Shown: positions 1 through 9,369, numbered from the stretch's first letter. The stretch is 13,056 nucleotides of DNA from Cephalothrix spiralis (GCA_032353305.1 JAUCNG010178864.1:1-13056), one strand, 5' to 3'. Notes: generated by a model from the sequence alone, not told the origin. A program made the numbers and translations.

Positions 1-1430
1 TATCCCATTATCTGCCTTATCATATTTGTATACATGTATGTAAAATATCAAAAATAAAATTTAATTATAAAAAAAAAGTAAATATATTCCTATGGTTGCT
101 ATTATCTTTGAATGCCAATATCACCAATGATCACTAATCCATGTTTCTTTATATCGTGACATGTAATTGTTTATACACGATTTAGATATGCACAGAAAAG
201 CGGAGTCGCTCCGTTTAATGAGATAGCCTGCTGGGGATTTCTCATTAGTTTAGGAACTAGTGGCCCAAGATTGGCTTTAGACCACAGGGCAGGGGCGTAA
301 CTGCAATGTCTTTATGGTGCATTTGTGTGGCATAATTTTCAATTTTATCTATGAATGATATCAAACTCCTTGTGTAAACACGTATTATTGTATTTTAAGG
401 CCACTCTATTTTTTCGCCATGGAAACTCTTATCTGGACACATGGGTCTACTAGATTCATAAAAAAATATTTGTTATTACATTGAATATTAAATTCATTTT
501 AGTACCTTTTAATACACTATGTGCTTTTTATCTATTTTACCGAAAGATTATTTACACGTACGGTTTTACCACCGGAAAACTGTACAAGTACGTTTCTCGT
601 CCATATTAATTGATCTTAATTAGCGCGGATGAATTTATATCTCCTGATCTGTCACTAAACGCTTGAGTCGGGTCGACGCGTAAATCACAAATTGACCTTG
701 AACTTGCCAAATACTATTTGCTCATAATTTAATATATTAAATGATTTTATAAAAGACATCATTTAATGAGCTTTTAAAGACAAGATTTAATTGGTTTTAT
801 CACAGGAAAGGAGAGTAAATAGTTCTAAAATGTTTAAAACATGAAAAGGATGTTTAATGTGTGGTAAATATATAAATGAACATCTTGGAATCCGGTAATT
901 CTTTTGGACTCGTTCCGGCACTTATTTTCACGCGGTTTGGTCACCATGTTTCCAGGCGCAAAAAAGCGTACCAGAACCCCGGGTACCGCGGTAATAAGAA
1001 ACATATTTAAATAAAAATTAAAGTGAATAACTGATTTTAGAAAAATACTTTCAGTGTATTGAATCAAGCCATACTAATTCTAGGCTACACTCTAATTCTC
1101 AAATATTTTACTAAATTTTCAAAAAAAACTTACTAATTGTGAAGGCGAAATATTTTAGTATATGTTTCATGTTGCTGCTATTGATATTAAAATAAACAAC
1201 TCATATATATTACGGTAATTAAAATATTTGACTTTGAATTAGGAAATGGTATATATTTTCCTCCTTTAGGTGGGTATTTGCAAAATGTCACAACAAATTT
1301 ATATACATGTACACACAGGGCCCGGCCGCGGAAGCAATTCTCGATTGGGGGCAAATTGAAATTTTATGAGGAATTAAGGGGGTCCGGGGTTAAAGAATAA
1401 AAATGTGACTTTTTATCATTGAGTTTAATT
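1..1430. other. AT-rich stretch with no recognisable gene
   Basis: I see no coding region. Small hairpins occur at 202-213 (CGGAGTCGCTCCG) and 558-585 (GTACGGTTTT with a near complement). A GC-rich patch (GGGCCCGGCCGCGG) lies at about 1318-1331. The minus-strand frame at 834-1067 shows no protein-like features. Confidence 0.6.
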
Positions 1431-1435
1431 ATTTT

Positions 1436-1490
1436 GCATGCGCAGTGCAAAAAACCGGAGTGCGCATGCGCAGTCCCTATATATAATAAT
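1436..1490 (+). promoter_or_regulatory. NRF1-like sites and TATA-like run
   Basis: A perfect palindromic NRF1 match, TGCGCATGCGCA (1461-1472), and a second partial site, GCATGCGCA (1436-1444), sit just before TATATATAATAAT (from 1479). This resembles a promoter, but no gene is recognisable on either side. Confidence 0.35.
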
Positions 1491-2210
1491 TTTAAATTAT
1501 GTTTATTAAGTCTCCGACCCCCTACCTCAATCCACCACAAAAGTTTAATTTTTTCCCCATGTGGGTCATAATATGTGTTGTGTATGGGTACTTTACTAAT
1601 TGTGCGTCCGGTGACTGCCAGGTTGGATCGTTTTTTGACGCGACATTTCGGTGGACTAACTTGCAGTTTTGATGCTCGGCGACCATGTCATAGAATGCTT
1701 ACAATTTGTGTTTACCTTTGGTGGGGTCTGGGGGCTTCCATAAAAAGTTTATAGAGTCCACACGTCCACATTGATTTATATGTGCACATCATTTTGTCCA
1801 CATCAATCTCAAAATGACCAAATTTGTCCACATGTCCACAAAAGATCAGTTACATTAATCCATGCGACAAATCGTGTGGATTGTGAGAGAATTCCACGTA
1901 CCTGGGATCGCGTGACTGCATGGTGCATGGAAACTTAAATCGTGTATGGAACTTGGGTGAGTGTAAGGTATTTTTGTCGTGTATGGAAACTTCAGGGGTG
2001 GGTAGTCGTTTGTGTCTGAGGTATCCATACTACACTCTCGTAATGATATTGCCCTTACCCATTGAACTCCATTTCGACTTTTTCAAAGTCTCATCAGGCT
2101 AACTAAGAAGTTAACTATGGAGCCCCTCCCCCCTCCCCTCCAACAGAGGCAGAATAGAGTTCAGTGGAAACCATATTCATCAAATTATTAGATAGTCTTC
2201 AAGTGGTTGA
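1491..2210. other. Stretch with no recognisable gene
   Basis: There is no supported coding region. Repeated TGTCCACA/GTCCACAC words cluster at 1755-1842. A frame at 1920-2102 lacks coding character. Confidence 0.5.
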
Positions 2211-2274
2211 TGTTACTGATATTGGTCCTGACATTAACATTGCTTTATCTATACTGACTTTCGTGGTAAACATA

Positions 2275-2358
2275 GCCTATTGTATATCGCTGTTTATTAT
2301 TCGCCTATTGTATATCGCTGTTTATTATTCGCCTATTGAATATCGCTGTTTATTATTC
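2275..2358 (+). repeat. 28-base tandem repeat, three copies
   Basis: GCCTATTGTATATCGCTGTT plus TATTATTC repeats at 2275-2302, 2303-2330 and 2331-2358. The third copy has one substitution. The open frame over it is a repeat by-product. Confidence 0.85.
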
Positions 2359-2569
2359 GTTTAACTAGTGTTTTAGCGTGGGTCATGTCCAAAAATTCAT
2401 TTTAGTTTCGCCGCTAGAGGGTCCGAAGTTTGGTTAAGAAAATCACGTTTCGGTTCATAGAGCACGGTTCATATTGATCATAGCATATAGCAACTCATTT
2501 TCCACTCCGATGCATATTTGCGGCCGTAAGGTGCGTTTCGGTTTCTGCTTTATAAATCTCCATAAATGT

Positions 2570-2775
2570 TCAGTTCATGAGTTCACTTCTCGGGTTCAGT
2601 TCTTGTGTTCAATTCTCGGGTTAAGTTCTCGGGTTCTTATTTTTTTCTTCTTCTTCAAACCAGAATCTAATTTCAGTTCTCGCGTTCAGTTCTCGCGTTC
2701 AGTTCTCGGGTACAGTTCGCGGGTTCAGTTCTCTGGTTTAAGATCAAAAGTTTAAGTTCATGAGTTAAGTTCATT
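2570..2775 (+). repeat. 13-base minisatellite (CAGTTCTCGGGTT)
   Basis: Units of 13 bases, CAGTTCTCGSGTT with variants, run through this stretch. They are cleanest at about 2684-2750 and are interrupted by a pyrimidine tract near 2637-2656. Confidence 0.8.
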
Positions 2776-2841
2776 TAAAAAATCAGTTCAGCGAAAACAT
2801 ATATATACACTTGTATACGCAGTTCAGTTCAAGTTTTAGTT

Positions 2842-3027
2842 TATACTGACATCGATACTGACATTGACATTGCTTTAGTTATACTGACATTGGTACTGAT
2901 ATTGGCATTTCTTTAGTTATACTGATTGACATTGCTTTAGTTACACTGATTGACATTCCTTTAGTTATACTGACATTGGTACTGATATTGACATTTCTGA
3001 ATTTATACTGACATTGGCATTGCTTTC
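2842..3027 (+). repeat. Diverged tandem repeat (ACTGACATTGGTACTGATATTG)
   Basis: About five diverged copies are built from ACTGACATTG and CATTGCTTTAGTTAT. A further piece of the same repeat lies at 2211-2262, on the other side of the 28-base and 13-base arrays. Confidence 0.75.
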
Positions 3028-3218
3028 TTCTAATAGATAGATCAAGTCATCATATTACTGGACTTCCCATATGACATTTTACCTTTTTAATAGGCTCAGT
3101 CTTTGTGGGCATATTAAATCACAAAATCTAATATGATAGGTAACCTAGCTGTTGTTTTGCCCGTTTATAGAGCTCAAACATGCAGGTCAGTAGAATATGA
3201 TGACTTAATTACCTATTT

Positions 3219-3505
3219 TTAAACGTGATCAAAATTTAATGTCAAAATTTTATTTTTAACTAAATCCAATTTGTCTTCTAAAATACTGAGTCGCATCTCT
3301 TCATGTTTTGCCTGTAACCTCTTATCCTGACATTTTCTGGTCTGTTGCTCAACTTGTTCCTTTAAAACAATTTGCTGCGTATAAAGAAAATTAAGACTAT
3401 CTAATAAAATTTGATGGTTACCTGCTGACTCCTCGCCGGTATCGATATCCATTTGCTCTACCTCTACCTCTGTTGGCCTTAAAAACAAATTATCCATGGT
3501 TTCAG
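3219..3505 (-). CDS. Possible terminal exon: small acidic coiled-coil protein
   Basis: The frame from ATG 3497 to a stop at 3219 encodes 92 residues. The start has a Kozak-like ACCATGG. A strong acceptor (CTTCTTTTTTTAG) lies 8 bases upstream, so this is either a first coding exon after a spliced leader or a terminal exon entered in frame. Residues about 10-25 are acidic (VEVEQMDIDTGEE). Residues about 30-85 form a long charged helix with heptad-like spacing. The composition looks coding, unlike its surroundings. I do not recognise the protein. The C-terminal coiled coil of a Myb/SANT-like, transposon-derived protein is one possibility. Confidence 0.5.
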
Positions 3506-5265
3506 CTAAAAAAAGAAGTGCGACTCAGTTTTTAAAAAGAATAAATTTATAGGACTAGTGTCTCCAATTCCAAAACCCAATGTGACTTTTATTTTCCAAT
3601 ACAATACATATAGGTATTCAACATTGAATGATCCCTTTCAAAAAATGATCTGCGCACTAAAAATTTCTTACAATCGAAAGTAATATGATCAATGGGTACC
3701 AGGGTTATTTAACAAAGTATTATATGTTTGTAACAAACAAAATATTTAAAGGATCAATAAAGAAAGAATAACAGCTAACTACCGGGTATGGCTGGGTATG
3801 GACTTAAACTAAATCGAGAGAATGCTTTTTTAAATCACTATTAATCTGGAATATTTTCAGCGCATTCCAATTTTTAATTTTAAAAAAAGTAAAAAATCAC
3901 ATTTCAGTGATTTCAGGTCCTTCATTTGGGGACTTCCTGGTCCTTTTGGGAAAATGTAGCTCATGGTTGTTGTTGGACAGATTTGCACCAAATTTATATT
4001 ATGTGAAAGAGTCGTGAAGAAGACCATGATTTCCCTAGTGATCACTAGCAGCGATATGGTCAATTATGGGTTTCTCATGCGCCTCGTGGTATATCAGTTT
4101 CTCGGGTCTTAATTGAGCTTCGGTTTTTAATTTTTTCATATACCACACTACTTTAGTATACGAAAGTCCGTATCGCCCTCCAACACCCCCGCCGCGGAAA
4201 GTGTTGTCGAACGATCACGAGATTACGGGTATTGTAGGCCGGGATCAGACATTTGTACACCAATGTAATACCAAACTCGGGGAATATGAAAAATAAGCAT
4301 AAGTTGAATATTGTCCCATATGAAAATTTCTAACTTAAGCAAATATTTTATTTCATGGACCAATGACCATGAAGAAACAACTCACCATATGCAGAAATAT
4401 TTCCCATAATAAAAATTGTGAATTTGATATTTTCGTTGAATATGGAAAATAATCACTGGTGAATATCACGATTTGTGAATTATAATGCAGTTTTTTTATT
4501 TTCAATATAAATAAAACATCAAACATGCATTTATAAACAAAGATTTACATTATTTTGAAAAGATAAAAGAAGCCTTAATGAACAAGTAGATCATGGACTA
4601 TGGGATTTAACACCACAGTAATTGACCAATTAGAAGACAGTATTTACAGTATTTACACTGTCCATGAAATAATATATGGTTATTGCATGAGTTTCAAGTA
4701 GATAACGGTTTTATCCCACGAAAACGAGTGTAATAACCTTTTTATACCACGGTTCAATCCCCTTTTGACCCATTTTGAAGAGATTTAAAACCCCAAAAAT
4801 AGCTAATTGTGGTATAATATATGTTTCTATATTATACATGAACCACAGCTGTCTGATAAACTGAACATTATAATTAATGTGACGATTATATTCCATATAG
4901 GCTTACATGTTTATCATATGTATTGCAATTGGATATTGAAATTTCAGGTACGTGAGAATATGATTCAAGCGGCGACTCATAAACTGCAAGGCGTCGTTTT
5001 ATCTACCGAAAAACTATTGTATTATAACATATTTTAGTAACAATTTATTAATAAAGTGGTAAATATTATATAGATTAAGCTCGAGACATTATACGTATAA
5101 AATGAAAACGTTCAATCATCTATACCAAGAATTCCATCCATTCTTGTCTATACTCATTCATGAATAAAATATAATTAATACATCAAGCATAGTTTTGATT
5201 ATCTGATAGAACGTAATTAGTGGTTATAGACACTATAGATTATTCATTATAAAAGCATTTTATCA
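3506..5265. other. Stretch with no recognisable gene
   Basis: This is mostly AT-rich. A 14-base palindrome, CTAGTGATCACTAG (4035-4048), is shared with the Hes intron. A short GC patch lies near 4170-4200. Frames at 3857-4063, 4711-4896 and 4807-5037 lack splice or composition support. Confidence 0.5.
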
Positions 5266-5267
5266 TA

Positions 5268-5533
5268 CACAATTAGATGGAAAAATTTGCAAGGGACTTA
5301 AAAATGTACGGTTTAGCATCTTGGCTGACAGTTGACCCCCTAAAACGATAGGGAAATACCATAAAATAATAATAAAATTATACAACCCAGTTGATCAGCA
5401 TTTTGCATGACCCTTCCCGAAATATTAAGTTTTTAGGGGGTCAACTATCTGCCAAAATTCTAAACCGCTGGGAGTACATGTGTACTTCCTGTACATTTTA
5501 AAATTCCTCGACAATTTTTTCCATCTAATTGTG
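5268..5533. mobile_element. TA-flanked foldback MITE (copy 1)
   Basis: This is a 266-base palindromic element starting CACAATTAGATGGAAAAA, with the matching inverted end, directly flanked by TA on both sides. A second pair of inverted blocks (TTGACCCCCTAAAA and its complement) lies inside. A TA duplication fits the Tc1/mariner/pogo superfamily. It is non-coding. Its ends match the element at 10568-10944. Confidence 0.72.
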
Positions 5534-5535
5534 TA

Positions 5536-5885
5536 GACTTATAGAATAAAAACAAAATACATTATTTAGGCATCCTCAGAAAACTTGCCAAAACTTAAAT
5601 GTTTCCAATTGTTTCAGTATTATCATTGTTAATGAAAGTGAAACCTATTATTAGGGAATGCTAAACTCTTACAGAATTCTAATTGTTTTATGACTATTTA
5701 TAACAATATATATTTTTTCATCCTATAATGACAATAGAAATACACATATGCAAGCTTACATATTCATCACAGACTTATAGAATAAAAACATACATATATA
5801 CATTGTAGGCAAATTCAGACACTATATGTACAACTTGCCAATACCTAAATGTTTCTAATTATTGTTGATGAAACCTTATATTATT
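5536..5885 (+). repeat. Diverged direct duplication
   Basis: GACTTATAGAATAAAAAC and the roughly 115 bases after it (5536-5653) recur at 5772-5885. Shared blocks include ACTTGCCAA, CTAAATGTTTC and GAAACC. Copy 1 is directly preceded by the TA-flanked MITE. Confidence 0.65.
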
Positions 5886-5889
5886 TTTT

Positions 5890-6740
5890 CCCCTTTTTTA
5901 GCGATTTTCAAATCAATATTTAAAAAAATAGTGAACGAATTCACAAGATTCCGTATCTAATATAACCTTTAGGAATGCAAAAACGGCTTCCCGATTCGAT
6001 ACGTCATTTCTGATCAAAATCGTCGATTTTCTAAACACAATTGGTTCAAAGGTACAAAAACCTGAACGCATTCGTTTCTACCAATTATAAATTTTGATTT
6101 TGGCTAGATCTACCTTTAAATTCTTTTTGGGAAAAAAAGGTGCAAAAACTAATAATATGCATCAAAATTTACTACTATTTTTTTAATTTTCATGTTTTTG
6201 TTTGAATTCGAAACTCACTAAAAATTTATTTTTTATAAATTCTGAATTTTAGAAATTAAACTCACTGAAAATTTTTTTTTTTTTAGAAATTAAATTAATT
6301 GTATTATTTAATATCATTTGTAGGTCGAAACAGATTATAGTTTCATGTATGTATTTAACATTCATGACCATACGAACAGAGAACCGTTTTTTGTATCAAA
6401 AATGTCCTTATCGTGATATTGCAAACTAATTGACTAGGGCAGCGACAGCATCTTTACACCACAAGTAGCAATTAATATTTCTCAGTAGACGGTAGTATAA
6501 ATTTCTGGGCATTTACATACTACATGTATTATCAAGTACATGTATAATCATGACAGAGTTTTTACTCCGAATAGCAAGAGCCGGTGCGCGGCCCCGCGAT
6601 TAGGGGCGAGGTCCCTATTAAAAATTGGAAATGTAGGAACAGAACCCCTGGTAAACGCGAGCTTAGACTTCTGTGCTTACTGACAGGCCCTATCATAAAT
6701 TCAAATCCGCAATACATATTTTGCACGGACAGTCGAGGCG
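5890..6740. other. Low-complexity AT stretch with a small GC patch
   Basis: Local repeats of AACTCACTRAAAA and T-runs occur at 6210-6290. ACATGTA words occur at 6522-6546. A GC patch (GTGCGCGGCCCCGCG) at about 6584-6598 opens a 60-residue frame with no protein-like features. Confidence 0.5.
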
Positions 6741-6744
6741 CGCA

Positions 6745-6750
6745 TTTATT
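6745..6750 (-). promoter_or_regulatory. Candidate polyadenylation signal of the RING gene
   Basis: AATAAA on the minus strand lies about 195 bases past the RING-gene stop. A weaker TATAAA variant lies nearer, around 6827-6832. Either could end the transcript. The hexamer is common by chance in AT-rich DNA. Confidence 0.3.
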
Positions 6751-6945
6751 AGGGTACCCTTCTTAAGCATGGGTACAGAGATTCAACAACATTGATAAAA
6801 CATGAAAATGATATATGGGCTCTTGCTTTATATCATGTTCTCCATGATAATTCCTTTCCTATTTAAATCACAATTAAACAACATATCAATAAATATTGCA
6901 CTTTTCAGGACGGATTACGGATATTTAAATTGTCTTCATCAGTTT

Positions 6946-7127
6946 TCATGAATGATAAACTTTTATAACTTCAGTTATTTCTTTCCGACAGATCGGACAA
7001 CAATCTGCTCGATTTATGAGTAATTCAGCGCAGTTAGTGCACGTTACCATGTGATGACATGGGCATAGGAGGCAGTTTCTTTTTTCATCCATGCATATAG
7101 CGCAGTCATTTTCGGCCAATGGGGAAC
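6946..7127 (-). CDS. Terminal exon of a RING-type E3 ubiquitin ligase (RING finger)
   Basis: This last exon encodes 59 residues and a TGA stop. It holds a complete RING-HC finger. Zinc ligands by exon residue are C8, C11 (CAIC), C23, H25, C29, C32, C43 and C46 (CPIC), spaced C-x2-C-x11-C-x-H-x3-C-x2-C-x10-C-x2-C. The tail after CPICR (KEITEVIKVYHS) resembles the C-terminal ends of IAP and Neuralized RINGs, which recruit E2 enzymes to transfer ubiquitin. The exon opens after a pyrimidine-rich acceptor ending CATAG and begins with two bases (GT) that complete a codon. This phase matches the donor at 10195, where T plus GT gives Cys. Cysteines 18, 21 and 42 are extra. The RING call is firm. The link to upstream exons rests on phase and domain logic. 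A separate short gene with unseen 5' exons is the alternative. Confidence 0.88.
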
Positions 7128-7305
7128 CTATGGAACAAAAAACATTTTAAGTTAATTCAAAAATTAGATTAGTGAATCGTTTCTTCCAGATATTTTAATT
7201 TTATATTCAATTAGATGCTGTGAGCAAATGATTTAAAGTTTGAGAATCAATAATTAAATTTTGGATTTTCAATAATATAAATTCAAAATTTAATCGTGGA
7301 ATCCG

Positions 7306-7650
7306 GGGTTCATTCGAAAAGCGAAATGGTTTTTTTAAATTCCCCAAAAATCATATTAAATTTATTTCTCTGGTATAACAAATAACTAAAACGTATTATA
7401 ATCCATTTCTTAAAGCATTGCATGTAAAATCTCTAAAAAAATTTTTTACAATGATTCTGATTCAGAAATACTCGGAATATATCTGCGAAATAAAAATTAG
7501 TAAAATTTTTTTTTCTTAGCGTTTTTGCATGCAATGCCAGTAAAAATAGATTATAATACGTTTTTATACCAGAGAAATAAATTTAATATGATTTTTGGGG
7601 AATTTTAATGACCATTTCGCATTTCGTCATTTCACTTTTCGAATGAACCC
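7306..7650. mobile_element. MULE-like MITE with long terminal inverted repeats
   Basis: This is a 345-base non-coding element. It opens with GGGTTCATTCGAAAAG and closes with the exact reverse complement. The arms match imperfectly over about 120 bases each (roughly 7306-7428 and 7529-7650), so the whole element can fold back on itself. It is flanked by a perfect 9-base direct repeat, TGGAATCCG (7297-7305 and 7651-7659). Long TIRs with a 9-base target duplication fit a non-autonomous Mutator-like element. A hAT origin (8 bases) is less likely. It carries an AATAAA on the minus strand (7361-7366), the first one I see downstream of the Hes-like gene. Confidence 0.8.
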
Positions 7651-7800
7651 TGGAATCCGATGGAATAATTATGTACAGATAAATTCGATAAATCAATTGA
7701 TTCATATTTGAGCATTCACAATCGATTGGAATTATTGACGGATCGGTGCAACTTCGATGGTATACCCCAAAAATATCCGAAGATATTGTTTAAACATTAG

Positions 7801-7986
7801 ACAAACTATACATTTCTGAAAAGTTTATGGAACTTATATTCTACCGCGGTCCGCGGATATTCATTTTTTGACCCAGCTTTGGATGGCGAGGTAAAAATTG
7901 ACTTTTTAAATTTTTGGCTGGGTAAAAAATGAATAGCCGCGGTAGAAATATAAATTCCATAAGCTTTCCAGAAATGTATAGTTTGT
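7801..7986. repeat. Foldback/hairpin element
   Basis: The arms at 7801-7877 and 7917-7986 are reverse complements with few mismatches around a 39-base loop. Each arm contains CTACCGCGG near its middle, and the left arm has an extra TCCGCGG block. There is no clear target duplication, so it may be a MITE remnant or a local inverted duplication. The open frame that runs through it is a by-product. Confidence 0.75.
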
Positions 7987-8228
7987 GTATGTCTTCCAGC
8001 TTACAATGGAGTTGACAAACAAACAACGAATAAAATAAAATAAATGTTATAGAATATATTTCATAGATCAACAAAAATCAACAGTTTAACAAACATCCCA
8101 GTATTACATCTTTTGAATCACATAAAGTCTTAGAAAGATGCACAAGTTTTTGTCAAGTTATGCACATGTAGCACCTATATATAGTCCCAAATTTGCAGAT
8201 CACAACATATAATTGTTCGGCACGCAGT

Positions 8229-9137
8229 TTACCAAGGCCGCCAAACTGGGCCTTCTGACTTGACACAAAAAAGTTCACGTTTAACTTGTTGTTTTCCTGA
8301 ATTAAGTCCTTTGGATAAATGAAGTCCACAATTTAAATTTTCTTGTCCGTAAACGCTCTGAATTTGGCGGGAATAAACTGAAGGAACAGGAACATAATGA
8401 TTTTCAAAAGAAAGTCTATCATTATTGTACATGACTTGATTTTGAACATCATGGAACGGAATCCGGCTGTTGTATTCTGGGTAATGAGGTTGAGCTGGCA
8501 GTTGGAGCCTTGTGTTTTGAGTAGGGCGACCAGAAGCAGGCAATTTGTTGATGTAAGCGACTGTGAGCTCTAAAATGTCAGCAACTTCAAGTTTTTGCTC
8601 TAAAGCCTGAAAAAATTAAATTAAGAAACCATAAGAACAGGGTAATCAATGTAGAGATAAAAACAATGATATACCAAAAAATAATTTAGAAATTTAAAAT
8701 TTATTAATTTTTCGAGTCTACCCCGATATAATAAAACAAATAAATGTATTAGAAATTTAATTTTTCAGATTTACCGTCAGAATTCATTTTTTTATGTAAA
8801 TAAATAATTCAAAGAAATTAATGAAAATTGTTTAAATAATTTTGAGAAAGAAAAAATGACTGATCAATTAAAAATAATTTTATTTTGGTATCTAATAAAA
8901 AGAATTTCAAGATAACTAGTGATCACTAGTTAAAAAATCTACATGTATTTGCAATAAAAGTTAGAAAATTAAAATTATTTTACATACCTTAGGACCAATG
9001 GCTGAATTGATGATTTGTTTAAGTTTTCCAACTGAAGCATTGATTCTGTCTCTGCGTCTTTTCTCGACGATAATCTTCATCTGTTTCCTGTCGGCGACTT
9101 TTTGAGAGGAACTTCTTGGAGAATTTGTGATCTTCAT
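8229..9137 (-). CDS. Hes-like bHLH-WRPW transcriptional repressor (2 exons)
   Basis: Exon 1 (9137-8988) and exon 2 (8606-8229) join at an in-phase intron with donor AAG|GTATGT and acceptor TTTTTTCAG, giving 175 residues. Residues about 17-72 form a bHLH: basic region EKRRRDRIN (25-33), helix 1, loop, and helix 2 with KLEVADILELTVAYINKL. The intron falls in the loop, as in Hes genes. The C terminus is WRPW (172-175), the Groucho/TLE-recruiting motif. This predicts a nuclear DNA-binding repressor, typically a Notch target in neural or mesodermal patterning. Two SUMO-type motifs, VKRE (158-161) and VKSE (165-168), precede WRPW. Oddities: no Orange domain follows the bHLH, the protein is short for the family, and the usual basic-region Pro is Ile22. 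The start is the first ATG after the predicted transcription start. The gene sits inside the last intron of the RING gene. Confidence 0.92.
8607..8987 (-). other. Intron of the Hes-like gene
   Basis: This is a 381-base phase-0 intron (GTATGT...TTTTTTCAG) that is strongly AT-rich. It holds a perfect 20-base palindrome at 8913-8932 and no other feature I can name. Confidence 0.85.
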
Positions 9138-9198
9138 GTTGAAATTCGGACGAAATAATTTTGCAGGAGCTGATTTATCTTCTGGAGATCCAGAACGA

Positions 9199-9204
9199 GA
9201 CTGA
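9199..9204 (-). promoter_or_regulatory. Initiator element and likely transcription start of the Hes-like gene
   Basis: TCAGTC on the minus strand matches the arthropod-type Inr (TCAGTY), with +1 at 9202. It gives a 64-base leader (9202-9139 plus the base before the ATG at 9137) with no upstream ATG, which supports the chosen start codon. Confidence 0.55.
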
Positions 9205-9227
9205 TGAAATTCTCAAATTGAAGCGGG

Positions 9228-9235
9228 TTTAAATA
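9228..9235 (-). promoter_or_regulatory. TATA box of the Hes-like gene
   Basis: TATTTAAA on the minus strand lies 33 bases upstream of the A of an initiator match. That is the expected TATA-to-start distance for an RNA polymerase II core promoter. Confidence 0.65.
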
Positions 9236-9249
9236 CCTTCAGAGTTGCT

Positions 9250-9366
9250 CACGCGCCAGCTGTTTTCAAGTGCTGTGATTGGTTGAATGTGTAGCTATGC
9301 GCGTGCAGCTGAATCAAAACGCGTGCCGATGTCGAAGTTGCTACCAGGAAGCGTGCGCTTCGCGTG
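9250..9366. promoter_or_regulatory. Hes-promoter regulatory cluster: CACGCG sites, E-boxes, CCAAT box
   Basis: Just upstream of the TATA box, CACGCG/CGCGTG occurs at 9250-9255, 9300-9305, 9320-9325 and 9361-9366. A fifth copy lies further out at 9673-9678. This hexamer is the class-C site bound by Hairy/Hes proteins. CAGCTG E-boxes at 9257-9262 and 9306-9311 fit activation by proneural bHLH factors. A CCAAT box (ATTGG on the plus strand) lies at 9277-9282. No clear Su(H)/CSL site (YGTGRGAA) was seen. The pattern suggests direct autorepression. Confidence 0.55.
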
Positions 9367-9369
9367 TCG

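Noticed and set aside
834-1067. 77-residue minus-strand open frame
   Set aside because: No splice, start context or protein-like pattern. It falls in AT-rich DNA.
2164-2364. 66-residue frame with hydrophobic, membrane-like repeats
   Set aside because: It is the translation of the 28-base tandem repeat, so the apparent repeat protein is a by-product.
2275-2775. CRISPR-like array
   Set aside because: Repeats are adjacent with no unique spacers, and the genome is eukaryotic.
7841-8074. 77-residue minus-strand frame
   Set aside because: It runs through the 7801-7986 hairpin and the Hes 3' flank and has no coding character.
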